In this document: one piece after another, positions 35,237-46,995 of the stretch | Numbering within the stretch: the first letter of the stretch is position 1 | Layout: each line of letters opens with the position of its first letter | Source: JAKPAM01 sp047601745 | GTDB taxonomy: Bacteria; Pseudomonadota; Gammaproteobacteria; Burkholderiales; Burkholderiaceae_E | Direction: 5' to 3' | DNA length: 64,000 nt | Assembly (NCBI GenBank): GCA_047601745.1 | Contig: JASGIS010000001.1 | Span: 3,410,001-3,474,000, forward strand | The notes under the pieces: generated by a model | What the model saw: only the letters and a program-made list of their open reading frames with translations | What the model was told of the DNA's origin: nothing | Database searches by the model: none | Program-made: the position numbers and the translations under genes

Positions 35237-36117
35237 CCGGCCGCCGCGCGATCGATCCCGTCGGCCGGCGGTGCGGGCAGGCGTTCGACCGTCAGCAGAT
35301 GGACCTGGCGCGCGTCGGCGCGCAGCACCTCGAAGCGCAGGCCTTCGAGGTCGACGTGTTCGCCGCGCCGCGGCACGCGGCCGAACTGGTCGGTGATCAG
35401 GCCGCCGACCGTATCGAAATCCTCATCCGAGAAATGCGTGCCGAAACTCTGGTTGAACTGTTCGATCTCGGTCAGCGCGCGCACGCGGTAGCGCGGGCCG
35501 TGGAGGCCGGGCTCGGCGGCGACGATGTGGTCGCTGGCCTCGTCGAAATCGAACTCGTCCTCGATGTCGCCGACGATCTGTTCGAGCACGTCTTCGATCG
35601 TGATCAGGCCGGCGACGCCGCCGTACTCGTCGACGACGATCGCGATGTGGTTGTGTTTGCCGCGAAAGTCGCGCAGCAGCACGTTCAGGCGCTTGGACTC
35701 GGGCACGAACACCGCGGGCCGCAGCAGGTCGCGCACGTCCGGATGTTCGTCGGTGTACAGCCGCAGCAGATCCTTGGCGTGCAGGATGCCGATGACGTTG
35801 TCGCGGTCGCCGTCGACGACCGGAAAGCGCGAATGCGCGGTCGCGACGACGTGCGGGACGAATTCGGCCGGGGACTGGGTGATGTCGATGACGCCCATCT
35901 GCGAGCGGGGCACCATCAGGTCGCGTACCGCCAGATCGGAGACCTGCATCACGCCTTCGATCATCGAGATCGCATCGGCGTCGAGCAGGTCGCGTTCGTG
36001 CGCCTGGCGCAAAAGGTTCAGCAACTGGCTGCGGTCTTCGGGCGCGCGGACCAGCATCGACGACAGTCGTTCGAGCAGCGATCGTCTGGGTTCGCTGCCC
36101 GAAAGGGGGTCGCTCAT
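35233..36117 (-). CDS. corC: CorC/HlyC-family CBS-domain protein
   Basis: A 294-residue cytoplasmic protein with a tandem CBS pair (about 68-190; DLMVPRSQMGVID, then IAIVVDEYGGVAGLITIEDVLEQIVGDIEDE) and a C-terminal CorC/HlyC domain (about 205-285; DTVGGLITDQFGRVPRRGE). E. coli CorC (YbeX) is linked to magnesium/cobalt efflux and ribosome metabolism. The neighbours ybeY, phoH (ybeZ) and lnt match the E. coli order ybeZ-ybeY-ybeX-lnt. Confidence 0.93.
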   Translation of the reverse strand: MSDPLSGSEPRRSLLERLSSMLVRAPEDRSQLLNLLRQAHERDLLDADAISMIEGVMQVSDLAVRDLMVPRSQMGVIDITQSPAEFVPHVVATAHSRFPVVDGDRDNVIGILHAKDLLRLYTDEHPDVRDLLRPAVFVPESKRLNVLLRDFRGKHNHIAIVVDEYGGVAGLITIEDVLEQIVGDIEDEFDFDEASDHIVAAEPGLHGPRYRVRALTEIEQFNQSFGTHFSDEDFDTVGGLITDQFGRVPRRGEHVDLEGLRFEVLRADARQVHLLTVERLPAPPADGIDRAAAG

Positions 36118-36238
36118 TGAAGCGGTAACGGAGTGGGGTTCGGCCGAGCATAACCGATGACGGCGCGCTCGGCCAAATATCGGCTGGGGCCGGAGGGCCG
36201 GAGGACCGGAACGGCGGCTCGTTCGTCCGTCCGCGCCG

Positions 36239-36691
36239 TCAGCCGCGCTCGCGGTACGGATCGGCGATCCGGAAACGCGCGAGGATCCGCCGTTCGCGCT
36301 CCTCCATCAACTGCGCGTCGTCGTCGTCCTCGTGGTCGTATCCCTGCGCGTGCAGCACGCCGTGCACGATCATGTGCGCCAGGTGCTCGGGCAGCGGTTT
36401 GCGCTGCTCGCGCGCTTCGCGTTCGACGACCGGCAGACAGACGACGATGTCGGCGATCGCGACGTCGGGCGCGTCATAAGGAAAGGTCAGCACGTTGGTC
36501 GCGTAGTCGCGGCCGCGGAAGCCGGCGTTGAGCCGGCGTCCTTCGTCGATCCCGACGAAGCGCAGCGTCAGCTCGCATGGCATCTCGGCGGCGGCGGCCA
36601 CCCAGCGGCGGATCTGCGCGCGGCCGGCAGGCAGCGCGGCGACGTCGTCCGCACACTGCACCGACAGCGACAGCTCAGCGCGTGCCGGCAT
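36239..36691 (-). CDS. ybeY: Endoribonuclease YbeY
   Basis: A 150-residue zinc-dependent RNase for rRNA maturation and quality control. The metal motif is HGVLHAQGYDH with ligands H110, H114 and H120. Conserved RGRDYATNVLTFPY precedes it. The start lies inside the phoH 3' end (17-base overlap), which suggests coupled translation. Confidence 0.95.
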   Translation of the reverse strand: MPARAELSLSVQCADDVAALPAGRAQIRRWVAAAAEMPCELTLRFVGIDEGRRLNAGFRGRDYATNVLTFPYDAPDVAIADIVVCLPVVEREAREQRKPLPEHLAHMIVHGVLHAQGYDHEDDDDAQLMEERERRILARFRIADPYRERG

Positions 36692-37625
36692 GGCGCTCGT
36701 AGGCGTCGACGATCCGCGCGACCAGCGGATGGCGGACGACGTCGCTGCTGTCGAACTCGGTGAACGCCAGCCCGCGCACGTCGCGCAGCACCTGCTGCGC
36801 CTGCACCAAACCCGACGCCTGGCCGCGCGGCAGATCGATCTGCGTGATGTCGCCGGTGACGACCGCGCGCGAGCCGAAGCCGATGCGGGTCAGGAACATC
36901 TTCATCTGCTCGGGCGTCGTGTTCTGCGCCTCGTCGAGGATGATGAACGCGTTGTTCAGCGTGCGGCCGCGCATGTAGGCCAGCGGCGCGACCTCGATCG
37001 CCTGCTTCTCGAACAGCCGCGACGTGCGTTCGAGGCCCATCAGGTCGTACAGCGCGTCGTACAGCGGGCGCAGGTACGGATCGACCTTCTGCGACAGGTC
37101 GCCGGGCAGGAAGCCGAGCCGTTCGCCGGCCTCGACGGCCGGGCGCGTCAGGATGATGCGCTTGACCAGGTCGCGTTCGAACGCGTCGACCGCGCAGGCC
37201 ACGGCCAGGTAGGTCTTGCCGGTGCCGGCCGGCCCCAGGCCGAACGTGACGTCGTGCGACAGGATCTGCCGCAGGTACTGGCGCTGCCGCGGCGTGCGGC
37301 CCTGCAGGTCGCCGCGGCGCGTGCGAAGCGGCGGGCTGTCGTCGTTGGCGCGGCCCGACTGCTGCTGCAACTCGACCAGGCCGAGCTGGATCTGCTCGGC
37401 ATCGAGCGGCTGCTCGGCGCGCCGCGCGAACATCGCCAGCGCGTCGTGGCCGAGCCGGGCCAGCGCCTCGTTCGGCGCGGCGATGGTGAAGCGGTGGGCG
37501 CGGCGGCCGATCTGCACGCCCAGGCCGGCCTCGATCTGTCGAAGGTTGCCGTCCAGCGCGCCGCACAGATTGGCCAGCCGCGCGTTGTCGTCCGGCCCAG
37601 CGAACTCGGCGGTGAATTCACTCAC
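36675..37625 (-). CDS. ybeZ: PhoH-like ATPase (YbeZ)
   Basis: A 316-residue P-loop ATPase of the PhoH family, often found with YbeY. Walker A GPAGTGKT is at 131-138; Walker B is in NAFIILDEAQNTTPEQ. An N-terminal KH-like region (about 20-90) is present. It begins within the last codons of miaB (8-base overlap). Confidence 0.94.
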   Translation of the reverse strand: MSEFTAEFAGPDDNARLANLCGALDGNLRQIEAGLGVQIGRRAHRFTIAAPNEALARLGHDALAMFARRAEQPLDAEQIQLGLVELQQQSGRANDDSPPLRTRRGDLQGRTPRQRQYLRQILSHDVTFGLGPAGTGKTYLAVACAVDAFERDLVKRIILTRPAVEAGERLGFLPGDLSQKVDPYLRPLYDALYDLMGLERTSRLFEKQAIEVAPLAYMRGRTLNNAFIILDEAQNTTPEQMKMFLTRIGFGSRAVVTGDITQIDLPRGQASGLVQAQQVLRDVRGLAFTEFDSSDVVRHPLVARIVDAYERHAGTR

Positions 37626-38967
37626 GCGTGACGACCTCGCCGCGCAGCGAATGCGCCTGGGCCTCGACGATCCGCACGTCGACCAGCTCGCCGACCAGGC
37701 GTGCCGGCGCCGGAAAGTTGACGACGCGGTTGTTGCTGGTGCGGCCGGCCATCTCGTTCGGATCCTTGCGCGAAGGGCCCTCGACGAGCACCGGCTGCAC
37801 GGTGCCGACCATCGCTTCGCCGATCCGCCGCGCGTAGCCGTCGGTGACGGCGAGCAGCCGCTTCAGGCGGTCGAGCTTCTCGGCCTGCGGCGTCTCGTCG
37901 GGCAGGTCGGCGGCCGGCGTGCCGGGCCGCGCGCTGTAGACGAACGAGAACGAGCCGTCGAAGCCGACGTCCTCGGCCAGCTTCAGCGTCTTGGCGAAGT
38001 CGGCTTCGGTCTCGCCGGGAAAGCCGACGATGAAGTCGGTCGAGATGCTGATGTTCGGCCGCACGGCGCGCAGCCGGCGCACGATCGACTTGAATTCGAG
38101 CGCCGAGTAGCCGCGCTTCATCGCAGCCAGCACGCGGTCCGAGCCCGACTGGACCGGCAGGTGCACGTGATCGACGAGCTGCGGCACCGTCGCGTACGCG
38201 TCGATCAGCCGCGTCGAGAACTCGTTCGGGTGCGAGGTCGTGTAGCGGATGCGCTCGATGCCGGGAAGGCCGGCGATGTAGTCGAGCAGCATCGCGAAGT
38301 CGGCCAGGTTGTCCGGCGCGGTGCCGCCGTCGGGCGCGATCCGACCCAGATAAGCGTTGACGTTCTGGCCCAGCAGCGTGACCTCGCGCACGCCCTGTTC
38401 GGCGAGTTCGGCGATCTCGGTCAGCACGTCCTCGAGCGGGCGCGAGACCTCGGCGCCGCGCGTGTAGGGCACGACGCAGAAGCTGCAGTACTTGCTGCAG
38501 CCTTCCATGATCGACACGAAGGCCGTGACGCCTTCCTTGCGGGCCGGCGGCAGGTGGTCGAACTTTTCGATCTCGGGGAACGAGATGTCGACCTGCGGCT
38601 TGCCGGTGCGGCGGCGCTGCGCGATCAGATCGGGCAGGCGGTGCAGCGTCTGCGGGCCGAAGACCACGTCGACGTACGGCGCGCGCGAGACGATCGACGC
38701 GCCTTCCTGGCTGGCGACGCAGCCGCCGACGCCGATCAGCAGATCGGGGCGCACGGCCTTGAGCTGGCGCGCGCGGCCCAGGTCGGAGAAGACTTTTTCC
38801 TGGGCCTTCTCGCGCACCGAGCAGGTGTTGAACAGGATGATGTCGGCGTCTTCCTGCCGATCGGTGCGCTCGAGGCCTTCGGCGGCCTGCAGTACGTCGA
38901 CCATCTTGTCCGAGTCGTACTCGTTCATCTGGCAGCCGAAGGTTTTGATGTAGACCTTGCGTGTCAT
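37618..38967 (-). CDS. miaB: tRNA-2-methylthio-N6-isopentenyladenosine synthase MiaB
   Basis: A 449-residue radical-SAM methylthiotransferase acting at A37 of tRNAs reading UNN codons. The N-terminal cluster ligands are C12, C49 and C83; the radical-SAM CxxxCxxC is C157, C161, C164. A C-terminal TRAM domain holds VEGPSRKDPNEMAGRT. The ATG at 38967 gives the family start MTRKVYIKTFGCQMN. The 29-residue extension from 39054 has no family counterpart. Confidence 0.96.
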   Translation of the reverse strand: MTRKVYIKTFGCQMNEYDSDKMVDVLQAAEGLERTDRQEDADIILFNTCSVREKAQEKVFSDLGRARQLKAVRPDLLIGVGGCVASQEGASIVSRAPYVDVVFGPQTLHRLPDLIAQRRRTGKPQVDISFPEIEKFDHLPPARKEGVTAFVSIMEGCSKYCSFCVVPYTRGAEVSRPLEDVLTEIAELAEQGVREVTLLGQNVNAYLGRIAPDGGTAPDNLADFAMLLDYIAGLPGIERIRYTTSHPNEFSTRLIDAYATVPQLVDHVHLPVQSGSDRVLAAMKRGYSALEFKSIVRRLRAVRPNISISTDFIVGFPGETEADFAKTLKLAEDVGFDGSFSFVYSARPGTPAADLPDETPQAEKLDRLKRLLAVTDGYARRIGEAMVGTVQPVLVEGPSRKDPNEMAGRTSNNRVVNFPAPARLVGELVDVRIVEAQAHSLRGEVVTRE

Positions 38968-39106
38968 GCTCGAATGCTCTGTGTCGGCGCGTCGGCGGTC
39001 CGTATCGCCGACGCCGATCGACGGCGGACCGCAGACGTCGGTCGATGCCGTCATTCGATGACGCCGGCTGGCGTCCCCGTTCGAGACCGTCGTTCGCGGC
39101 CGCCGA

Positions 39107-39541
39107 TCAACGGCGCCGCCGGGCGGCCGCCAGTTCGTCGGTGGTCAGGATCCAGGCCGCGGTGACCTGCCCGGCCTGATCGAGCCGGTACAGTACGTCG
39201 ACCGGTTCGGTCAGGCCGGCGGGCATCGCGATCCGGTTTTCCCGGTCGTGGATCCGCGCGCCGGCGGTGAAACGGACCGGCTTGCCGTCGATCGTGGCTT
39301 CGGGAAAGACGCCGATCGCCAGGCGGCCGAGCCGCGCGTCGCCGGGGATCGCGCGCATCGGCGCGTCGGCGGCCTGCACCGGCGTGTCGGTCTGCCCGCT
39401 GCCCTGTGCGTTCGCCGTGCCGGCCGTTGCGCCGAGCACGGCGACGGACCAGAGCGCGGCAGCGGCCAGCGCACCCAGGCGCCGGGCGGGGGAGGGGCCG
39501 ATCGGAGATCCGCCGCAGGGTCTGGCGAACTTCTGGTTCAC
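39107..39541 (-). CDS. Small exported protein of unknown function
   Basis: About 144 residues with a signal peptide (RRLGALAAAALWSVAVLGAT, ending TANAQ-G). The mature part reads PGDARLGRLAIGVFPEATID and ends EPVDVLYRLDQAGQVTAAWI. No ATG is available. GTG at 39541 or TTG at 39553 could serve, and neither has a strong ribosome site. Proteins of this sort occur in Burkholderiales without assigned function. Confidence 0.65.
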   Translation of the reverse strand: MNQKFARPCGGSPIGPSPARRLGALAAAALWSVAVLGATAGTANAQGSGQTDTPVQAADAPMRAIPGDARLGRLAIGVFPEATIDGKPVRFTAGARIHDRENRIAMPAGLTEPVDVLYRLDQAGQVTAAWILTTDELAAARRRR

Positions 39542-39598
39542 GACGCTAGGCAAGTCGGAAAGCCGACCAGTTTAACGGATCCGGCCGGATCCGTCCGC

Positions 39599-40369
39599 TC
39601 AGCGCCACGCGCCATATATCAGGTGCGCGCCCAGCAGCGCCAGGCCGACGAAGAAGCCGCGCCGAAACGCCGCTTCGGACAGGCGGCGGCGCAGCGCGGT
39701 GCCGATCGCCATGCCGGCCAGCGCGGGCAGCAGGGCCAGCAGCGATCGCAGCGTCGTCGCGCCGTCGAACCGGCCCTGGGCGCCCAGGCCGATCGCCAGT
39801 CCGATCGTCGAGACGGTGAACGACAGCCCGAGCGCCTGGATCAGTTCCTCCTTGCCCAGGTCCAGCGACTGCAGATAGGCGACCGCCGGCACGACGAAGA
39901 CGCCGGTCGCCGCCGAGATGCCGCCGGTGACGGCGCCGATCAGCGGCGACAGCCAGCGCTCCCGGGCGCGCGTCACCGTGAACCGTACCCGCGCCAATCC
40001 GGCCAGCGCGTACGCGAGCAGCGACAGGCCCAGTGCCAGCCGCGCGCCGCCGCCGGAACCGGCCTGCATCAGGCCGGCCAAGGCGATCGTGCCGGCCAGC
40101 ACGCCGATCAGCATCGTCGCCAGCCGCGCGCCGATCCGGCGCAGCGACGGGCCGCCCAGCAGTTGCCAGACGTTGGTCACCAGCGACGGAATGATCAGCA
40201 GCGCGGCGGCCTGCACCGGCGCCATGAACAGGCCGAGCAGCCCGACCGCCACCGTCGGCAGGCCCATGCCGACCACGCCCTTGACGAAGCCGGCCAGCAC
40301 GAAGATCGCGGCGATCAGCGCGACGGTGGCGGCATCGGCGTACGGTGGAGCGGTCAGGGCTTCGATCAT
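39599..40369 (-). CDS. TauE/SafE-family membrane transporter
   Basis: About 256 residues with seven or eight hydrophobic segments. Characteristic blocks are LAGFVKGVVGMGLPTVAVGLL near the N-terminus and LIGAVTGGISAATGVFVVPAVAYLQ in the second half, the inverted-repeat signatures of TauE/SafE permeases (sulfite, sulfonate or sulfoacetate export in known members). ATG 40369 is preferred over a longer frame from 40432, whose extra residues are not hydrophobic. Substrate unknown. Confidence 0.85.
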   Translation of the reverse strand: MIEALTAPPYADAATVALIAAIFVLAGFVKGVVGMGLPTVAVGLLGLFMAPVQAAALLIIPSLVTNVWQLLGGPSLRRIGARLATMLIGVLAGTIALAGLMQAGSGGGARLALGLSLLAYALAGLARVRFTVTRARERWLSPLIGAVTGGISAATGVFVVPAVAYLQSLDLGKEELIQALGLSFTVSTIGLAIGLGAQGRFDGATTLRSLLALLPALAGMAIGTALRRRLSEAAFRRGFFVGLALLGAHLIYGAWR

Positions 40370-40609
40370 GGCGGGCTTCGGCGCGGCGACAGGGGACCGC
40401 GGCAGTCTGACCGGGCCGATGCCGATCGCCAATCGGGATGTGCCGAAGCCAGCCTTCGGATTCGCCGAAGGGAGACTGCCGGTGCGGCCCGCTTCTCCGA
40501 GCTGCCGCTCGACTCGCCGTCCGACCTGTCGCTCGACCTGTTGCCCGATCCGCTGCCCGACTCGCTGCTTGACTCGCTGCCCGACCCGCTGTTCGATCGG
40601 CCGGCCGCT

Positions 40610-41104
40610 TCAGGCGTCGGCCCGCGCGCGCCGTCGGACCAGGTACTTGTGCTGGCCGTCCATCACGAGCACGCCGTGCTGGTTGTGCACGGTCGAGCTC
40701 ATCGTGATCACGCCGGTCGTGCGGCCGGGCAGCAGTTCGCTGACCGTCAGCACGCTGTAGAGCGTGTCGCCGACGTATACCGGCGCCAGGAAGCGGCTGC
40801 TCTGCTCGATGAACGCTTTCAGCGACTCTTCGACGACGTGCGGGAACAGGCCCGCGCCCGCCGCGGTCTGGATCAGCACCTGGAAACCGTGCGCGAGCAT
40901 GTGCGGCATGCCGTGCCGGCGGCAGTACTCGACGTCGTAATGGATCGGGTGGTTGTCGCCGCTGGCCAGTTGGAATGCGGCGAACAGCGCGTCGGTCATC
41001 GTGCGCGACGGCAGCGGAAAACGTTCGCCGATCCGGAAATCGTCGAAATAGCGCTGCGGGCACAGCGCGTAGTCGCGCGGATCGATCGGGGTCGGGGCGG
41101 GCAT
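40610..41104 (-). CDS. MaoC-like hotdog-fold dehydratase
   Basis: A 164-residue protein with the (R)-hydratase signature SGDNHPIHYD (D50 and H55 as catalytic pair), preceded by ASGD and followed by MPHMLAHGF. Members hydrate enoyl-CoA substrates. Nothing nearby points to a pathway. Downstream, 40500-40610 is a degenerate 12-15-base repeat (gctgcccgactc type). Confidence 0.85.
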   Translation of the reverse strand: MPAPTPIDPRDYALCPQRYFDDFRIGERFPLPSRTMTDALFAAFQLASGDNHPIHYDVEYCRRHGMPHMLAHGFQVLIQTAAGAGLFPHVVEESLKAFIEQSSRFLAPVYVGDTLYSVLTVSELLPGRTTGVITMSSTVHNQHGVLVMDGQHKYLVRRRARADA

Positions 41105-41206
41105 GCTTGCGGGTCTCCGTCAGTCGTGGGCGGCGCCGCGGACCGGTTCGCGGCCGGCATGGGCCGGCTCGGCATCCGTCGGCCGGAGCGGCCACGCTAC
41201 CATGCG

Positions 41207-41301
41207 GTCGCCCCCGTCGCCCCCGTCGCCCCCGTCGCCCCCGTCGCCCCCGTCGCCTCCGTCGCCTCCGTCGCTCCCGTCGCTCCCGTCGCTCCCGTCG
41301 C
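41207..41301. repeat. 9-bp minisatellite between divergent maoC-like and amidase genes
   Basis: About ten copies of cgtcgcccc with later cgtcgcctc and cgtcgctcc variants. The tract sits in the 263-base gap between two divergent start codons (41104 and 41368) and so in their shared upstream region. It lies outside any supported gene. Confidence 0.9.
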
Positions 41302-41367
41302 ATGCACCGCCGGATCGACGCATCAGCGACCCCGTGCTAGGCTCGGCCGCACGAAGGGGGGAGCCCG

Positions 41368-42780
41368 ATGGAGCCAGGCATGCACACACCGTGGTGGGCC
41401 CGCGACGCCGCGCAGATCGCTCGATGCGTCCGGGCGGGGGAAGTCTCGGCGCTGGAGGTCGCGCGCGCGGCGCTGGCGCGGATCGACGCCGTCAATCCGC
41501 GGATCAACGCGGTCGTCGACTGCCGTCCGGACGAAGTGCTGGACGCCGCGCGCGCGATCGATGCGCGGCGGGCGGCCGGCGACGAGCTCGGGCCGCTGGC
41601 CGGGGTGCCGGTGACGGTCAAGTGCAACATCGACCAGGCGGGCCACGCGACGACCAATGGCCTGCTCGCGCAGCGCGATCTGATCGCCGCCGAGGACAGT
41701 CCGGTCGTCACCAATCTGCGGCGCGCCGGCGCCGTGATCCTGGGCCGCACCAACACGCCGACCGTCAGTTATCGCTGGTTCACCAGCAACCGCTTGCACG
41801 GCGCGACGCGCAATCCGCGCGACCCGTCGCTGACGCCCGGCGGTTCGTCGGGCGGCGCGGCGGCCGCGCTGGCGGCCGGCATCGGCGCGATCGCGCACGG
41901 CACCGACATCGCCGGCTCGATCCGTTATCCGGCCTACGCGTGCGGCGTGCACGGCCTGCGGCCGAGCTTCGGACGGGTCGCGGCGTTCAACGCCACGACC
42001 GGCGAGCGGCCGATCGGGCCGCAGATCCTGGCCGTGTCGGGGCCGCTGGCGCGGACCGTGGCCGACCTGCGGATCGCGCTCGAAGCGCTGGCCGGGCCCG
42101 ATGCGCGCGACCCGTGGTGGGTGCCGGCGCCGCTGCACGGGCCGGCGTTGCCGCGCCGCGCGGTGTTGTGCCTGCGGCCCGAAGGGCTGCCGACCGATCC
42201 GGCCGTCTGCGAGGCGCTGCTGGAAGCGGCCGCGCGGCTGCGCGATGCCGGCTGGCAGGTCGACGAGGTCGACGCGCTGCCGCCGATGGGCGAGGGCATC
42301 GAGTCCCACATCCGGCTGTGGATGGGCGACGGCTACGCGCAGCAGGTGCGCGACGCGCAGGCCGACGGCGATCCGGGCGCGATCGCCGCGCTGGCCGGGC
42401 AGGCGGCGATCGGGCAGGCCACCGACGCGCAGACGCTGTCGCAGGCGCTGAAGACGCGCGCGACGATCGCCCGCGCGTGGCATCGCTATCTGGCCGAGCA
42501 TCCGGTGGTTTTGCTGCCGGTCTCGGCCGAGCTGCCGTTTCCCGACCAGCTCGACCTGCAGGGGCCCGACGCCTACGCGCGCGTCTGGCGCGCCCAGTTG
42601 ACGATGATCGCGCTGCCGCTGGCCGGCGTGCCGGCGATCAGCCTGTGCACGGGCCGGCACGGCACGCGGCCGGTCGGCGTGCAGATCGTCGCGCCGCGCT
42701 TTCGCGAGGACCTATGCCTGGACGCGGCCGAGGCGATCGAATCGCGCGGCCAGGTGCCGCAGCCGCAGGATCCCGCCTGA
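41368..42780 (+). CDS. Amidase-signature family hydrolase
   Basis: A 470-residue serine hydrolase with the Ser-cisSer-Lys triad: K85 (PVTVKCN), S160 (TPGGSSGG) and nucleophile S184 (GTDIAGSIRYPA). The 24-residue gap between the two serines is the family standard. The substrate cannot be told. agggggg ends ten bases before the ATG. An alternative start, Met5, is possible. The M20 peptidase follows on the same strand. Confidence 0.9.
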   Translation: MEPGMHTPWWARDAAQIARCVRAGEVSALEVARAALARIDAVNPRINAVVDCRPDEVLDAARAIDARRAAGDELGPLAGVPVTVKCNIDQAGHATTNGLLAQRDLIAAEDSPVVTNLRRAGAVILGRTNTPTVSYRWFTSNRLHGATRNPRDPSLTPGGSSGGAAAALAAGIGAIAHGTDIAGSIRYPAYACGVHGLRPSFGRVAAFNATTGERPIGPQILAVSGPLARTVADLRIALEALAGPDARDPWWVPAPLHGPALPRRAVLCLRPEGLPTDPAVCEALLEAAARLRDAGWQVDEVDALPPMGEGIESHIRLWMGDGYAQQVRDAQADGDPGAIAALAGQAAIGQATDAQTLSQALKTRATIARAWHRYLAEHPVVLLPVSAELPFPDQLDLQGPDAYARVWRAQLTMIALPLAGVPAISLCTGRHGTRPVGVQIVAPRFREDLCLDAAEAIESRGQVPQPQDPA

Positions 42781-42872
42781 GCGCGATCGGCTCGCCGTCC
42801 CGCCGTCCCGCGGCGGCGGGTCGAGATCACCCCCGAAACGAATCCCCGACACGGAGACCACGGAGACACCCG

Positions 42873-44189
42873 ATGCCGCTGCTCGCCGCCTTTCCCGACC
42901 GCATCCGCCGTCCGCGCCGCTTTCGCCCGGGCGGGCCGGCGGCGCGGCTCGTCGCCGCGCTGATGACGGCGATCGTCGCGGCGGCCGGCGCGTCGCCGGC
43001 CCGGGCCGAGCGCGATGACGCGCTGCTGGCCGCCGCTCGCGACGAACAGCCGGCCGTGCTGGCGGCGCTGCGCGAGATGGTGCTGATCGAGTCTGGCAGC
43101 CAGGACGTCGAGGGCCTGCATCGGATGGCCGACCTGGTCGCCGGCCGGCTGCAGGCGCTCGGTTTCACGATCGAACGGCGGCCGGCGAGCCCCGGCGTCG
43201 GCGCCGACATCGTCGTCGCGACGCTCAAGGGCCAGGGCCGTCGCAAGCTGATGATGCAGGCTCACATGGACACCGTCTATCCGCGCGGCACGCTGGCGAG
43301 CCAGCCGTATCGCGTCGACGGCGACCGCGTCTACGGACCGGGCATCGCCGACGACAAGGGCGGGATCGCCGTGATCCTCGGCGCGCTGCATGTGCTGCTG
43401 GCCGGCGGCTGGCGCGATTTCGATACGCTGACGGTGCTGGTCAATCCGGACGAGGAGACCGGTTCGCGCGGATCGGGCGATCTGATCGCCGAAACCGCCG
43501 AACGCCACGACGCGGTGCTGTCGTTCGAGCCGACGGCCGCCCGCAGCGTGGCCAAGGTCGAAGCGGTGCTGCTGGGCACGGCCGGCATCGCCAAGGCGAC
43601 GCTGACGGTCAAGGGCCGCGCCGCGCACGCCGGCGCGGCGCCCCAACTGGGCCGCAACGCGCTATACGAGCTGTCGTACCAGATGCTGCAGACGCGCGAC
43701 ATCGCGCACGACATTCCGGGCGCGCAGTTGAACTGGACGGTGGCCCGCGCCGACGGCCCGCTGAACCAGATCCCGGCGGTGGCGCGGGCCGAGGCGGACA
43801 TCCGGATCACGGTGCCGGGCGCCGACGAGCGCCTGGCCGAGGCCCTGCGCGAGAAGGTCGCCAGCGGCAAGCTGATCGACGACACCGAGTCGACGATCGA
43901 CATCGAGGTCGGCCGGCCGCCTTTCGTCGCCGGCGAGCGGGGCCGGGCACTGGCCGAGCGCGCGCAGGCGATCTATCGCGAGATCGATCGCGACCTGATG
44001 CTCGTGCCGATGACCGGCGGCGGCACCGACGCCGCGTTCGCCGCGCGATCGGGCAAGCCGGTCGTGCTCGAAAGCTTCGGCCTGGCCGGTTTCGGTTTCC
44101 ATGCGCGCGACGAATACATCGAAATCGATTCGATCGTGCCGCGCCTGTATCTGGCTGCCCGACTGCTGACCGAACTCGGGCGGCAGTGA
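42873..44189 (+). CDS. Exported M20 peptidase (carboxypeptidase G2-like)
   Basis: A 438-residue zinc hydrolase like Pseudomonas CPG2 (glutamate carboxypeptidase). A signal peptide ends near residue 45 (AAAGASPARA-E). Zinc ligands and catalytic residues are H131 (QAHMDTVY), D160 (GIADDKGG), E194/E195 (PDEETGSRG), a Glu in LSFEPTA, and a His in GFGFHARDEY. The ATG at 42873 follows ggag. It lies 92 bases after the amidase, so the two may be a small catabolic operon. Confidence 0.9.
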   Translation: MPLLAAFPDRIRRPRRFRPGGPAARLVAALMTAIVAAAGASPARAERDDALLAAARDEQPAVLAALREMVLIESGSQDVEGLHRMADLVAGRLQALGFTIERRPASPGVGADIVVATLKGQGRRKLMMQAHMDTVYPRGTLASQPYRVDGDRVYGPGIADDKGGIAVILGALHVLLAGGWRDFDTLTVLVNPDEETGSRGSGDLIAETAERHDAVLSFEPTAARSVAKVEAVLLGTAGIAKATLTVKGRAAHAGAAPQLGRNALYELSYQMLQTRDIAHDIPGAQLNWTVARADGPLNQIPAVARAEADIRITVPGADERLAEALREKVASGKLIDDTESTIDIEVGRPPFVAGERGRALAERAQAIYREIDRDLMLVPMTGGGTDAAFAARSGKPVVLESFGLAGFGFHARDEYIEIDSIVPRLYLAARLLTELGRQ

Positions 44190-44232
44190 GGCGGCCGGCG
44201 GCCTGACGCGGCGGCTCGGCTGCGGGGCCGGG

Positions 44233-44415
44233 TCAGTGGCCGGCGAACATCAGGACCAGCAGGCACAGCAGCAGCACCGCGATGCCGACGCGATCGCTCA
44301 GCACGCGCTCGGGTGTGCGGCGAGGGTCGTTTCGCGTGGCGCGCGGTCGCGACACCGGGATATCGACGGACGGAATCGCACGAGAGCTTGCCAATTGGGT
44401 GGGACTGTCAGACAT
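44233..44415 (-). CDS. Possible small single-helix membrane protein
   Basis: 60 codons. The C-terminus (VLSDRVGIAVLLLCLLVLMF) is one membrane helix. The N-terminal half is polar and Arg/Ser-rich. No ribosome site precedes the ATG. The rest of the 44190-44748 gap holds nothing else I can support apart from the icd leader. Confidence 0.35.
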   Translation of the reverse strand: MSDSPTQLASSRAIPSVDIPVSRPRATRNDPRRTPERVLSDRVGIAVLLLCLLVLMFAGH

Positions 44416-44748
44416 CTGAGGCAATGATCGAGGCCGCGTTGGAGGAGGCGGTTTTATGGATTTCGGAGTCGATCGGTACTGATCGAGCGCTATTGAATCA
44501 TCAATGGAGACACGATGATGTTCGAGATCGTCAAACGTGTGTAGTTTGCAACGATCAGCGAGCGAGCCGCGCCGGCATTCATATCGTGGAATGGACTTCC
44601 GCCCATCGAAGCGGCGGCGTCGATCAAGTAATATCCAAGGCTCGCATGCCGCATCCCGCCTGCTGTCACGCCGCGCGATCGCCGTCGTCACCGCTGCGGG
44701 CATCGGCGATCGCCTTCATCCGTTCCAAAGTCCCCGAGAGGTCAATAC

Positions 44749-46983
<2,235 letters not shown>

Positions 46984-46995
46984 CGGCGGGTCCGA

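Noticed and set aside
39248..41614. 788-codon plus-strand frame over the tauE and maoC region
   Set aside because: Antisense to two genes with recognisable families; composition is Gly/Gln/Arg-rich without motifs.
41103..42872. Long open frame upstream of the M20 peptidase start
   Set aside because: The in-frame part before 42873 overlaps the amidase in another frame and reads as Arg/Gly-rich noise. The ATG at 42873 has a ribosome site and signal peptide.
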